Below are positions 1 through 10,673 of a DNA stretch of 64,000 nt, piece by piece; positions within the stretch are counted from its first letter, which is position 1, and every line of letters begins with the position of its first letter. The DNA lies in the NCBI GenBank assembly GCA_003024785.1, contig PUQB01000009.1, forward strand, positions 331,001 to 395,000, given 5' to 3'. The DNA comes from Selaginella tamariscina. Lineage: Eukaryota > Streptophyta > Lycopodiopsida > Selaginellales > Selaginellaceae. The notes beneath the pieces are model-generated. The model worked only from the letters and a program-made list of their open reading frames with translations, was not told the origin of the DNA and ran no database searches. A program made the translations under genes and the position numbers.

Positions 1-418
1 GGGTGTAGATGATGACAATATTAAACCAGTCGATGTCACTTCTTATGAGGCACTTAAGATGTTTGAGTTTTTGAAGACATTCTGGCTATAGCAAGATGAG
101 CACAGCGTAGACTTCATTGTAACCCTCCACGATACAAAGGACAAGGCTGACACATTAGCTGAAACAAAAGTCTATTTCTGACTTCTTTCTTCATGTTTAA
201 TATTCTTTTATTGGTCAAAATAAGTTAGATTATCTCTTTTCATGTGTTATATATAAGAAAATTTAATTTAGAAAATTATGGGGACTAATTGCATAGTGTT
301 TAATTTTTTAAATTTTAGAGGGTTTTTAATTTAAGTTATGGGCCGGTCAGGACCGTGATTTTATTTAATTTATAGAGGGTTTTAATTTACATAGGTTTAA
401 TTTAGACAGGTTCTACTG
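1..418 (-). mobile_element. Right end of a pogo/Lemi-type (Tc1-mariner) DNA transposon
   Basis: Read on the minus strand, the terminus begins TA-CAGTAGAACCTGTCTA, very close to the CAGTAAAACCTCTATAAA terminal repeat known from Arabidopsis Emigrant/Lemi1 pogo-like elements, and it abuts a TA dinucleotide (419-420), the expected target site. The subterminal DNA repeats the motif 'AAACCCTCTA(T/A)AA' and holds AATTAGTCCCC-like sequence, also typical of the family. The tail of a transposase reading frame lies inside it on the plus strand. The left end is outside the window. Family assignment comes from remembered terminal sequences, not a search. Confidence 0.7.
2..181 (+). pseudogene. C-terminal fragment of pogo/CENP-B-like DDE transposase
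   Basis: Frame 2 reads GVDDDNIKPVDVTSYEALKM, then a helix-rich tail FEFLKTFWL, an in-frame TAG at 89-91, then QDEHSVDFIVTLHDTKD and a final TGA at 179-181. An acidic linker followed by a helix of the kind 'EAL..L..FL.Q' is the usual C-terminus of plant pogo/Tigger (CENP-B-like) transposases. The internal stop marks this as non-functional unless it is a base error. The catalytic domain would lie to the left of the window. It sits about 240 bp inside the right terminal repeat, as expected for an autonomous-derived copy. Confidence 0.6.
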
Positions 419-1805
419 TATAGCGTGTCTTTTTAAGTCTTTGTTAGATAGTAACAACCGAAAAACTTAAGAGTTTGTATTGAACTGCTAAGTAAAGCCT
501 TAACCATACCCTAATTATTTTCTAATTACCCTTAATTAAGCCTTAAGTAAAGCATTCTCTTTTAAAAGATTATTTATTTATGTCTGAGCTTAACTAAACC
601 CTAATTTATATCTCTTATTAAAAGGTAGTTTAAAAAAATAAACAAAAGCCGTTTAATGTACCTCACCAGCATTTTTGATAAACCCTATTAAATCGTTGCT
701 GGGTGTTTTTATTCTGTGCGTGTTTCAATGCGCTCTATGATTCTAATTCAGATGTTCTTCCAATTTCAAATCTAGAAAACTATAAAACCCATCTCAGATT
801 AAACTAGGACAACAAATACACATATGTACACATGGATATATAAATATTACTATTTAATTTTGCATTGTAAAGCACTAAATATGAAGGGAAACTATATTAT
901 AAATACATATGTATGTATAAATATATACATTTAATTATATACATGTATGTGCATACACTTGTATAAAGGAATTTCAATTCAAGAACATATGCACATATAT
1001 TACACACACACACACACACACATATATATGCGTAATCAATCTTATGATTATATATTTTCATTTATAATAAAGAATATCTTATTATAACTTATTAATTTAT
1101 TTAATAATATATAATACATTGTAACTTATATGCATAAGTTATACATATAAGTTACAAATTATTATATAAATTAATAAGTTATAATAATGCGTGAAAGAAC
1201 GTTATCAAACATGACAAGTCCCTTGTCTCGCACCCAAGAGGATAAAATACATTAAAAGAAAAGTTACAAAACTCATACTACTTTAAGACTTTGGTTTAGT
1301 ATTTGGGCTCCATCTCTGGTATTGTAGAGATCATGACTATCTTTTGACTTAATTTTTTAATAATATACCACTTGAATTAAAGTTTTTTGTTGTATATACT
1401 AAAATATTCCTAAAATACTGCGAAATTATTTTGCATTTAACTTTGTGACCACGAGTGTATTTTCTGAACTGGATATACACACATACGGTAGATTTGCTGG
1501 TTTAAATAAATGCAGGGTTTAATATAGGTTTTTGGTTGTATTTATATATTTTTTGTCCTAATTTATTAATATATCAAATATTTGAGTTTATTTAAAAGAT
1601 TTCATCTTCAAGTGTATAGTTTCCCTAATCTTTCTTTACCTTAACAAACAGAATTTCCGTATAAACATATTAAAACATTCTTATAAGATGAAATATATAA
1701 ACAATTAATCAAATATATGTATGCATAAATTATGCTTATAGATGTAAATTTATGTCTTTTACTATCATAATTAACTTATAAAATTATAATTGATTAACTA
1801 CTCTA

Positions 1806-1847
<42 letters not shown>

Positions 1848-2064
1848 CAATTCACAGTGGTTCACAGGGTGTGAAATCTTGGCTAAGAACCATGAAGATT
1901 TAATCATTGAATTCCATACTTTTGAAAACTGCCTTGCATCTCATTAGAGTCTGAGCATTACAATGACAAAGAATGCCTTGAGACTACATCTATCACATGG
2001 CCGATCCCTGGCTTGCTTCTCCTAACCTAGACAGCTCTAAACCCTAACATCGTTATATTTATAA
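419..2064. other. AT-rich intergenic stretch
   Basis: No convincing coding exon is visible between the pogo end and the stop codon of GAPN. The stretch holds a (CA)n run near 1003-1022, a (TG)n run at 1811-1840 and a palindromic hairpin at 1081-1185. The part next to 2064 is probably the 3' UTR of GAPN. Confidence 0.6.
1081..1185. repeat. Long imperfect palindrome (hairpin), MITE-like
   Basis: The left arm at 1081-1100 (ATTATAACTTATTAATTTAT) is the exact reverse complement of the right arm at 1166-1185. An inner pair (TTGTAACTTATA near 1119 and TATAAGTTACAA near 1146) continues the fold, so the whole 105 bp can form one stem. It may be a small foldback MITE. No target duplication was established. 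Confidence 0.55.
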
Positions 2065-2529
2065 TTATGCCATGGTATAAGAGTTGGATGGCAAATTCAT
2101 GACGGTTGTTTTTATCTTTACCATCATGTTTATGCTGTTTGTTATCCCTTGAGAACCAATTCCACTGTCTCTAACACCCTGCATCCAAAGTGTTTCAAAT
2201 ACATACATATATACGTATAATTTATTTATTTTTTAAATACATACATATATACAAATAATTTTTTGTATATACACATGGCTATGTATACCTGGAAAGGGAA
2301 ATGATCCGGTCCTCTTGCAGGTGCTGCATTGATCTGAACCGTTCCGGTCTCCATAGCATCACTCACTTTTATTGCCCTGTCAAGATTTTGTGTAAAAACA
2401 CATCCCTGCACAAAAGAGTTTACAAATAGATCATTATATATATGTATATGTGTGTGGTACATATGTACATGTACAAATAGATCATTATATATATATGTAC
2501 AATACATTTTCACACTCATCTGTATGTCT

Positions 2530-2566
<37 letters not shown>

Positions 2567-3083
2567 AATTGAGAGAGAGAGGGGACCTGCAAACCGTATC
2601 TGCTTGTGTTGCAATGCTTGATGCCTTCCTCTTCTGTTTTATTCGAATAACAGGGATAACCGGACCAAATGGTTCTTCCCATGCTATTCTCATTTCAGGT
2701 TTTACTTTGTCGATCAAAATAGGCCATATAAGATTGCCTTGCCTCTTCCAATCCTATAATTCACATTATTATATATTTTTGCATGTGATAATTATATAAA
2801 ATTATAAATATAATTATAATTATATAAACACATGTGTTACCTGGCAAAGTTTGGCTCCCCTTTGTTTTGCATCCATTACAAGACCTTCAATGAAATTAGC
2901 AGAAGCCTCACTAACAACTGGAACGATATCACAGTCTTGCTCGGGTGGCCCAACCGAGAGCTTTGCAACTTTTGCATTGATTTTCGCCACCAGTGGCATC
3001 TGCAATATCGTCTTGAGCCAACCAACTTTCACCGCTGTACACCTCTGCCCACTGAACATGTATAACTCAGAATATATCCCCCC

Positions 3084-3122
<39 letters not shown>

Positions 3123-4081
3123 ACACCTGAATGCGAAACCACCCTTAATCACATTAGTTGCAGCTGCCTCAAGATCTGCATCATCAAGTACAATGAAAGC
3201 ATCCTTGCCACCAAGTTTCCATTTGTAGCGGTACCATGTTGGCCTTCCGTGAAATAGATATCCCAGTTTCACAGCCACCTGTAAAACTGTTAACATATAA
3301 GTCACGTCTCAGTTTGTGTATATGTCCATAGTATGTAGACATTGACATGCATATATGTCTCAGTACACACGCCCACACGTATATACGAAATTATACTGTG
3401 TGTTACCTGATACAGTTAACCATAGGATGTGTTGTAAGATAGTCTCCGAGCTCTGAAACTTTTATAGTGATACACGACAGCAATCCTTTAGGAAACCCAG
3501 CCAAGTGAAAACAATGCATCATGTGTATAGCCGAGACTGCACCCTGTTCCAAAATATTCATACTTGTGTGAAACAATGTTTGATAAGTTATTATAGCATT
3601 ATGATATAAGTGAGCGCACGCGCACACACACGCACACAGACACACTTGTGTTGGAGGCTTCAGAACGACTGCATTTCCAGCAATCAAAGCAGGGCCAAGT
3701 TTTGAAACTGATAAGTTGACGGGATAATTGAAAGGAGGAATGCAAAGCACAACACCGAGAGGAACCTGCACTGAACAATAACAAGAATTTTACAACAATA
3801 ATTACTCAGAATTAATATTTATATAATAACGATTATATTAAACACTTATTAATTTCTATGGTAATAGTTTACCTTGGAAGAGAGACAAAGCTTGTTTCTG
3901 TCGTTTCCAGGAAAGGAATCCGAAACAAGGAATTTCCTTGTGCTAATAATCGTATGCCTTCTTCAGCAGTGTATATTATAAGATCCGCTGACCGCACCAC
4001 CTGAATAACATAAATGAATTACATTATAGCAATGCTACATCTAAATTTACATGATATATATTACACACACACACACCACAC

Positions 4082-4122
<41 letters not shown>

Positions 4123-4568
4123 GAGTTGTGGACCTCCGTAACAGAGTCTTTTGCAGGTTTGGCTACTTCACGAACCAGACATTCGGCAACGGGGGTTTTA
4201 TGGGCTTTGAGAATGGCAGCAGCCTTATATAAATACTCAGCTCGCTTATAAAGAGGAACTTTAGCCCATTCTTTTTGTGCCTTTCTTGCACTCTGAAAGG
4301 CTTTGTTCACTTCATCCCTTGTACAAGCTGTGTGGACACGCGCACACGTATGCGTGCATTCGAGCGTTCATGGTGTATATGATATAAAAAGAAGATTACC
4401 ATACCTGTTATTTTATACTGGGGCTTGTTAGTGGAAGGATTAAGAACAGTTAGAGATTTCCCAGAGGTTGAAGTCTGCCATTCTCCGTCTGCATAGTAGC
4501 GGAATACATCCCCATCAAGAACGGATTTGAAGGGTCCTTGTCCGCCAATCCCAGTCCAAGCCCTCCAT
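2065..4568 (-). CDS. GAPN: Non-phosphorylating NADP-dependent glyceraldehyde-3-phosphate dehydrogenase (ALDH11 family)
   Basis: This cytosolic enzyme oxidises glyceraldehyde-3-phosphate irreversibly to 3-phosphoglycerate and makes NADPH. Exons read on the minus strand are about 4405-4568, 4134-4327, 3873-4000, 3646-3765, 3407-3543, 3127-3286, 2841-3051, 2587-2753, 2289-2405 and 2065-2178. Diagnostic segments in order are [46 protein letters not shown], the general-base Glu in PLQME, LGGKDAF, the nucleophile Cys in [34 protein letters not shown] and the final DSGIGSQG...NSYTMA. The length is close to the plant norm of about 496 aa. Single-base frame slips are seen near 3215, 3930 and 2655, and the start codon (4566-4568) is only in frame if one base near 4560 is surplus. 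Residues around them are conserved, so sequence error is more likely than a pseudogene. The ALDH identification is very strong. Confidence 0.9.
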
Positions 4569-4946
4569 CACAGCCGCAGCTGCTAAGGATGCCTCGTACA
4601 CACTCCAGGATTGCCCCTACAAAAAAAAGAAGCGTCTTTCACACGCACGCACACAAAACCCACATATATCGTATAGAAACATCGGTTGCACACACGAACA
4701 CGCACGCGCACGCACACACACACACATACCCTTTGTAGGTGGTTTTTCTTTAGAAACGCAACTACAGTAGAAACACCTCCTGCATTTGCAAAAACCTAAG
4801 AAAAACCCTAGAAACGTTGAAAGGGCGTGTCTCTGTCGTCCACGTGGAACAGTCGTCAAGCTTTATATACGTGGCATTACAGGGTTTGCCACGTGGTGGT
4901 TTACTTCACAATTTTCTTGGGACTGTATAGGAGCGCCGCCAACAAG
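4569..4946. promoter_or_regulatory. Divergent promoter region between GAPN and RPB9
   Basis: The two start codons face away from each other across 378 bp. A telo-box (AAACCCTA-type, within AAAAACCCTAG) lies at about 4800-4810. This motif is common in promoters of plant translation and transcription genes. A CA-rich microsatellite occupies 4690-4728. The transcription start sites cannot be seen. Confidence 0.5.
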
Positions 4947-5201
4947 ATGAGTACCATGAAGTTCTGCCGGGAGTGGTGAGTTGTATTTTCTTAGCTAAAA
5001 TGTATTTGGGTTTAATTGTTTTTAATTAATTTATATATATTTCTAGTTATAATTCTTTAGTTTTATGATCTGATAATTTTTTTGTTTCCCTTTTTTACAA
5101 TGTCATATTACGTTATAATTAAGCATTATGATATGTTTATATTATGTCGTATAGATATTCGTACTTGGTATGCCTGTGTGTGCGTACACACACAGACACA
5201 G

Positions 5202-5259
<58 letters not shown>

Positions 5260-6266
5260 AGAGGAGAGAGAGAGAGAGAGAGAGAGACACTACTATGATT
5301 TCAGTAACAACATCCTATACCCGAAGGAAGACAAGGAGCAGAAGGTGTTACTCTATGCTTGTCGCAATTGTGACCACCAGGTACCATGTTGCATGCGCGT
5401 GTGCGTGCGTGTGTGTGAGTGAGTGAGTGAGAGAGAGAGAGGAGAGAGAGATGTACTTGACAAGGGCATAACTTGTATTATTTCATATATAATTTCTCTA
5501 ATGTATATGTATCATATATACATACATATATGTATGTGTGTGGTGTGTGTGTGTGTGTGTGTGAGTGAGAGAGAGAGAGAGAGAGATGTACTTGACAAGG
5601 GCATAACTTGTATTATTTCATATATAATTTCTCTAATGTATATGTATATCATATACATAATATATGTATATATATGTGTGTGTGTGTGTGTGTATCGTGC
5701 AGGAAACCGGCTGATAGTAACTGCGTGTATAGAAACGAAGTGCATCACGGGGCAGGCGAGAGAACGCAGATACTCCAAGACGTGGCCTCTGACCCCACAC
5801 TCCCTCGTACGAAGGCCGTACGATGCTCTCGCTGTAAGCATGGAGAGGCAGTTTTTTTCCAGGTATCTACGTCTTCATACGTGTGTGCGTGTGTACTTAC
5901 ATGTATATATACACAACTAGTATATATTACATGTTTTAATATGCTATATATGTCCATACGAACCTTTAACTCGTATGTATAGAAAAAACTTACCTATTGA
6001 CTTTGGCTGAATATTGACCATCATTGACCTGCAATGACACACATCTCTATTAAATAGCATATACATTTTATTTTATCACGATAACTTTAATAAATTAACT
6101 TGTTAATTTTTTTAAATTAACTCAAGAACGGTCCACCATATACATGAGTTTTATTATTACTGAAGTGTTAAATTATTATTATCAGGCAACTTCTAGGGGT
6201 GAAGAGGGGATGACACTGTTCTTCGTCTGTTGCAATCCCAACTGTGGTTATCGTTGGCGAGATTAA
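4947..6266 (+). CDS. NRPB9: DNA-directed RNA polymerase II subunit RPB9 (zinc-ribbon)
   Basis: This is a small nuclear polymerase subunit with two zinc ribbons. It contributes to start-site choice and TFIIS-linked proofreading. There are four exons: 4947-4975 ([10 protein letters not shown]), 5305-5380 ([10 protein letters not shown]...ACRNCDHQ), about 5702-5862 ([11 protein letters not shown]...[13 protein letters not shown]) and 6186-6266 ([20 protein letters not shown]...RWRD). The two Cys4 sites (FCREC/ACRNC and VRCSRC/CCNPNC) are complete, and the length of about 114 aa matches the family. One surplus base near 5708 breaks the frame at the start of exon 3 if the canonical acceptor is used. 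Intron 2 contains a tandem duplication. The gene is head-to-head with GAPN. Identity is certain at family level. Confidence 0.93.
5401..5655 (+). repeat. Tandem duplication in RPB9 intron 2
   Basis: Two copies of about 120 bp, offset by 135 bp, each run from a (TG)n(GA)n microsatellite through GATGTACTTGACAAGGGCAT to the shared tail ending ATGTATATGTAT. Copy 1 starts its unique part at about 5450 and copy 2 at about 5585. The copies are almost identical, so the duplication is recent. Confidence 0.85.
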
Positions 6267-8319
6267 GGAAAGTCGTGCGCGTGCGTGTATGCGTGTACGT
6301 ATAGGTGTGTGTGTGTGTCATGGTTATAGTGACATATAGATATATAACCGCTACACATAAATGTTATCCACAATTTATGTTGAAGGTTATCCTTTGTTTC
6401 ATATTCCATTAAGGTTGTTATCACGTTGAACACATGATATGTATGTGGGTTTAATCTATATATATTAATATAATGCTCTATAACATTGTATACTTAATTA
6501 TATAAGATCCTCTCGTGCTAAGTGGTAAACTACAGCATAAACTCATAACGTGATTGGATGTGCATTTGTGGTAAAACCACCACAGCTATTGCAAGATAAT
6601 ATATGCACTTCTCCAATAAAATATAGCATAATTTAAACTAGTTTATCTTAAAATCAATGTACTTATCCGGAATAAATAATAAATAAAACATATATAATTG
6701 TAAATATATGTAGCGTGTGCTGTTTTCCACCACAAAAGCATGTGTTTAAAATATATATGTAACATTTCACCACATAATAATGATCAATATCAAAGTGTTG
6801 TTATCATATATCTCCTTGATTGCGATTGCTTAGGATGCTTGCGTCCGTCTTGTATGTTAGGTGGTCACTCATAGTATATCCGTGTATCTTGTTTTCTTGT
6901 GTGTGTCATATGCTATATATGTGTATGTATATAAACTTATATGTGTATGTATAAACTTATATGTGTATGTATATAAACTTTAACATATATGTAATCTACA
7001 TTTGTTTAGTTTATATATACACACATACATACATATACGTGTATCATTCTTGGCCTCGTTCGCTTGTATGTAATCTAGATTACAAACTTGTGGACCTCCA
7101 CTGATATATATTATATATTGTACACAGAGAGAGAGTTCACGGGCATATAAGCAAACAAGGTAGGGCACGCACAGGCACACACACACATGCACTATGTTGT
7201 GTGTTTGTCTCTCTCTCTTGTCATGTTGGACATATCATATGTATACATGACCCTGTTTGCTTGTCAGAGGCAACTACATACATGTTTATTTAATAATATA
7301 ACATATACACATATGCATATCTATGTTTAACGATATCATTGACTTCCACAGCACATATATGGTGTCTAATTGACAGTTTGATATTACACACGTGTGTGTG
7401 TGTGTATGTGCGTATGATATACCAAGACATGTGTCAGCTTGACGTCAGATATAGGATGTTTGTGATGTATGCCATGATGATTGGAGTATTATACTCAGTC
7501 AAATACAATTATATGTATATGCATACACACATGTGCGTGTGTGCGCGTGCGTGCGTACGTATATGACGTCAGATACTGAAATAGATAGCTTGTCATCATC
7601 TTATTGGTGCTATGTCGCTCAAGGAGGGACTTGTGTGTGTCCAACGCTTGGTGGTGTTTCGTGGCTATTAGAATATTCTAGTACTCTCAATCATGTGTTT
7701 TATTTCTTTTTTCCACTATTAAATATGTGATAATATTAAAATATTATTTTCCTGTTATGTCTCCTAGTCTTCCACGCCGACCTTGAAGATTCTTATTCAG
7801 TAACAACAAAAAGCTGTCCACCATATCCAAGCCTCACGCACGTACACATTCACGTACACACATCGAGGTGTGTGTCACAGGTTTACCATATTTTAGTGGG
7901 TTTAACAAGTTTAAGGTACAACCAAAGCACGAGGTATGTTGTTAGCATGCACGACATAGCATATGATAACTACGTTCTTTATGTTAATATTCATATATTT
8001 ATCGAAAACATGAAGTATAATTATATGCAAGCATGATAATGTAACTATAAACATATAAAAACGTAATTAAATATATGTAAGAACCAACATATATGACGTA
8101 TGTGTTCTACGAGGTGTTTTGGGAGGATGGTGAGGAATGTTGGGTCCCATATTCACCACCTCATTCGACGTGGACGCCCACCGAAGGGGCCGACTGTGAC
8201 AATGTAGCTCCGTCACTTTGCTCTACTTATAATCCGCCCCCTCCGTAACAGACGGTGAGCAAAACAAGCGTCTCTTCCGTATCTTTTCTTCTTGTTGTTC
8301 CCAGTTAAGGAGGAACAAG
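6267..8319. other. Intergenic region between RPB9 and the aspartic protease
   Basis: About 2 kb of AT-rich DNA with many (TG)n/(CA)n runs and a short tandem array of CTTATATGTGTATGTAT-like units at 6930-6985. No exon is supported. The last 200 bp before 8320 turn GC-richer and presumably hold the core promoter and 5' UTR of the next gene. Confidence 0.5.
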
Positions 8320-9801
8320 ATGCATATCAAGTTCCTCTTACTGGTAATCCTCGGTTATGGCTTCATCCTCCTAAGTACTGCATCTCCTAGGATACAAGTA
8401 CACAGCTACACACCGGAGAAGCGCCGGGTGATCAACCCTGAGCTCTCGACGGATTCAAATGAGGCAGAGTCCGGGTTCGGGTTCAGGGCGGAGCTCGTCC
8501 GGCACGCCTCCGGTACAAACACGACGCGAACGGAGCGGCTGTACGAGGCGGTGAAGCGGAGCAAGGCAAGAGCAAAGGCACTCCTCGAGGAGAGCAACAA
8601 GCGGTCGAAGAAGGGATCAGTGGCGTCCCACAAGAAGGATTTCCAGACTCCCGTGGCATCAATCAGTGGCGCATACACCATGCAGCTCGAGCTGGGAACT
8701 CCCCCGCAGAAGTTCAATGCGATAGTCGACACGGGGAGCGACCTCGTGTGGATCCAGTGCCAGCCCTGCGCAAAGTGCTACACACAGAACGATCCCATCT
8801 ACGACCCGTCCGGGTCCTCCTCCTTCCAGAAGACTTCCTGCACCACTAACTCCTGCCAGAGCCTCCCGACGTCCGCCTGCAGCAGCAAGAGCAAGACGTG
8901 CCTGTACGGTTACCAGTACGGAGACTCGTCAAGTACACAAGGGGACTTCGCACTGGAGACGATCACAATGAGGAAGAGCAGCGGAGGCTCCCAGGCGTTT
9001 CCAAATTTCGAGTTCGGCTGCGGTCGGTTGAACTCCGGGTCGTTCGGCGGAGCTGCGGGAATAGTCGGACTCGGTCAGGGGTCGATTTCTCTATCGACCC
9101 AGCTGGGATCTGCCATATCCAATAAATTCTCCTACTGCTTAGTGGACTTCGACGACGACTCGTCCAAGACGAGTCCCATGTTGTTCGGTGCATCTGCAGC
9201 GGGCAGCTCAGGAGCTACAGTCTCCACTCCGATCATACCAAACTCGGCTAGATCTACGTACTACTTCGTGGGTCTCGAGGGCGTGTCGGTCGGCGGTAAG
9301 ACACTGTCCCTGTCGACGAAGAAGAAAGAGTTTACAAACAAAGGAATCCGTACCAGGGTGCTCGAGGTGAACTCCGGCGGTACCATCTTCGACTCCGGTA
9401 CGACGCTCACGTTGTTCAGTGACGACGTGTACAGCAAGGTGAAGTCGGCGTTCTCTAGCCTCATCACTCTACCGAGTGTCGACGGGTCCAGTGCGGGTTT
9501 CGACCTCTGTTACGACATCTCCAAGAGCAAGAGTTACACGTTCCCGTCTCTGACACTCGCGTTCAAAGGGAGCAAGTTTACGCCGCCACAAGGGAACTAC
9601 TTTGTGCTGGTGGATACCGCCGGTACCGTTGCGTGCCTTGCCATGGGAGGGTCCGGGAGTCTCGGGCTCGGGATTATTGGAAACCTCATACAGCAGAATT
9701 ATCATGTGCTCTACGATCGTTCTGCGGGGTTATCGCAATGTCGCCGGCGAAATGTGACTCGTTATAGCGGATTACCGGCGGCAGTGGATATGCTGGAGTA
9801 G
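8320..9801 (+). CDS. Nepenthesin-type (A1B) aspartic protease, secreted
   Basis: This is a single-exon plant aspartyl endopeptidase. Residues 1-22 form a hydrophobic signal peptide and are followed by a basic prosegment. The catalytic Asp motifs are DTGS (137-140) and DSGT (358-361). The flap Tyr lies in YQYGDSS (near 200). Between them is the Cys-rich nepenthesin insertion (CQPCAKC, TSC, SC, AC, CLYG). SYCLVD and the GNLIQQNYHVLYD segment are also typical. Coding GC is far higher than in the surrounding DNA. In the open frame the end reads DRSAGLSQCRRRN and runs to 9801. One base earlier in phase after the G-run at about 9724-9728, it would read VIAMSPAKCDSL with stop at 9765-9767, which restores the conserved last Cys. 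I therefore suspect one missing G and a true end at 9767. Substrate and role are unknown. Confidence 0.92.
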   Translation: MHIKFLLLVILGYGFILLSTASPRIQVHSYTPEKRRVINPELSTDSNEAESGFGFRAELVRHASGTNTTRTERLYEAVKRSKARAKALLEESNKRSKKGSVASHKKDFQTPVASISGAYTMQLELGTPPQKFNAIVDTGSDLVWIQCQPCAKCYTQNDPIYDPSGSSSFQKTSCTTNSCQSLPTSACSSKSKTCLYGYQYGDSSSTQGDFALETITMRKSSGGSQAFPNFEFGCGRLNSGSFGGAAGIVGLGQGSISLSTQLGSAISNKFSYCLVDFDDDSSKTSPMLFGASAAGSSGATVSTPIIPNSARSTYYFVGLEGVSVGGKTLSLSTKKKEFTNKGIRTRVLEVNSGGTIFDSGTTLTLFSDDVYSKVKSAFSSLITLPSVDGSSAGFDLCYDISKSKSYTFPSLTLAFKGSKFTPPQGNYFVLVDTAGTVACLAMGGSGSLGLGIIGNLIQQNYHVLYDRSAGLSQCRRRNVTRYSGLPAAVDMLE

Positions 9802-10414
9802 ATTCTTTCAATTCTGCTGCTTGCTCTTGCGTTGTTCACGTCTTCCTGGTCCCCTTTATGATGCCCATCAAGGTACTACACTAAATAGACCATTTATACA
9901 CACGTCAGATTAGTTAGTGAGTATGCTCTACCCAGCAAATAATATTCGCAAGAATATTTTTACATTACATGTCGTGTACTATCAATTAATAAACTAACAT
10001 TACTTTAAGGGAGCTTTAAAAACTTCTTTATTCTAGTGAATATCCAAAAATATTCGATATGCATTTTTAAATTTAAACGTTACCGTTTAAATAACCTATT
10101 TGGTAACTTGGCCTGAGCTTAAATAACAAAATTGCAGTTCCTCTCCGTTCAGCTCCCTGTAACAACAATGCACATTGAAATGATGGTTGATCACACACAC
10201 ACGTGTATGTATATGTATGTATGTGTGTGTATAACACTTAATACACGCATACACGTTCGAGCAGAACAATAGTTCAGATTTCACTAATATATAACAAATC
10301 CGTACACTATATATTTGTGTCGACATATATAAATGTGTGTATTTATTTCTTGCTACAAACCAATTGACATGAATGAGATTCACATAAGCATCACTACGTA
10401 TCCACACTAATTTA

Positions 10415-10446
<32 letters not shown>

Positions 10447-10673
10447 GAGAGAGAGAGAGAGAGCTATATAACACATCTGTAATACATTACATAATGTTGT
10501 GGGTGTGTAATGTGACATGTGCTGAAAATGAACTCGCATAGAACATACATCATCCATCTTCAGGAACAAAACACATACATACACAGATATATGTGTACAT
10601 AACTGCCCATTACATATATGTAACCATTTAATAATATAAAAATAAAAAATAATATGGTCGATTTACCTTGTAA
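9802..10673. other. Convergent intergenic region (3' sides of protease and HisRS)
   Basis: No gene is evident. The region contains a dispersed repeat at 10105-10203, a (CA)/(TG) tract around 10195-10230 and (TA)n(GA)n at 10415-10462. Confidence 0.5.
10105..10203. repeat. Dispersed ~95-bp repeat, copy 1
   Basis: The stretch from AACTTGGCCTGAGCT through CACATTGAAATGATGGTTGA to the (CA)n is repeated, in the same orientation, at 31478-31576 with small differences. Its nature is unknown. On the minus strand it reads as a short open segment after a TTACAG, but the second copy does not keep that frame. Confidence 0.7.

Noticed and set aside
4014-4251. Short plus-strand frames rich in Glu-Arg over GAPN
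   Set aside because: Antisense of a GAPN exon plus an intronic GA tract.
5401-5655. Possible CRISPR-like direct repeats
   Set aside because: Only two copies, intronic, eukaryotic context and microsatellite borders; it is a tandem duplication.
8406-9705. Antisense frames inside the aspartic protease
   Set aside because: Shadow frames caused by high GC at third positions. No homology seen.
10096-10584. 162-aa minus-strand frame ending RELNGEELQFCYLSSGQVTK
   Set aside because: It runs through TA and GA microsatellites. Its only non-simple part is the dispersed repeat, whose second copy does not keep the frame.
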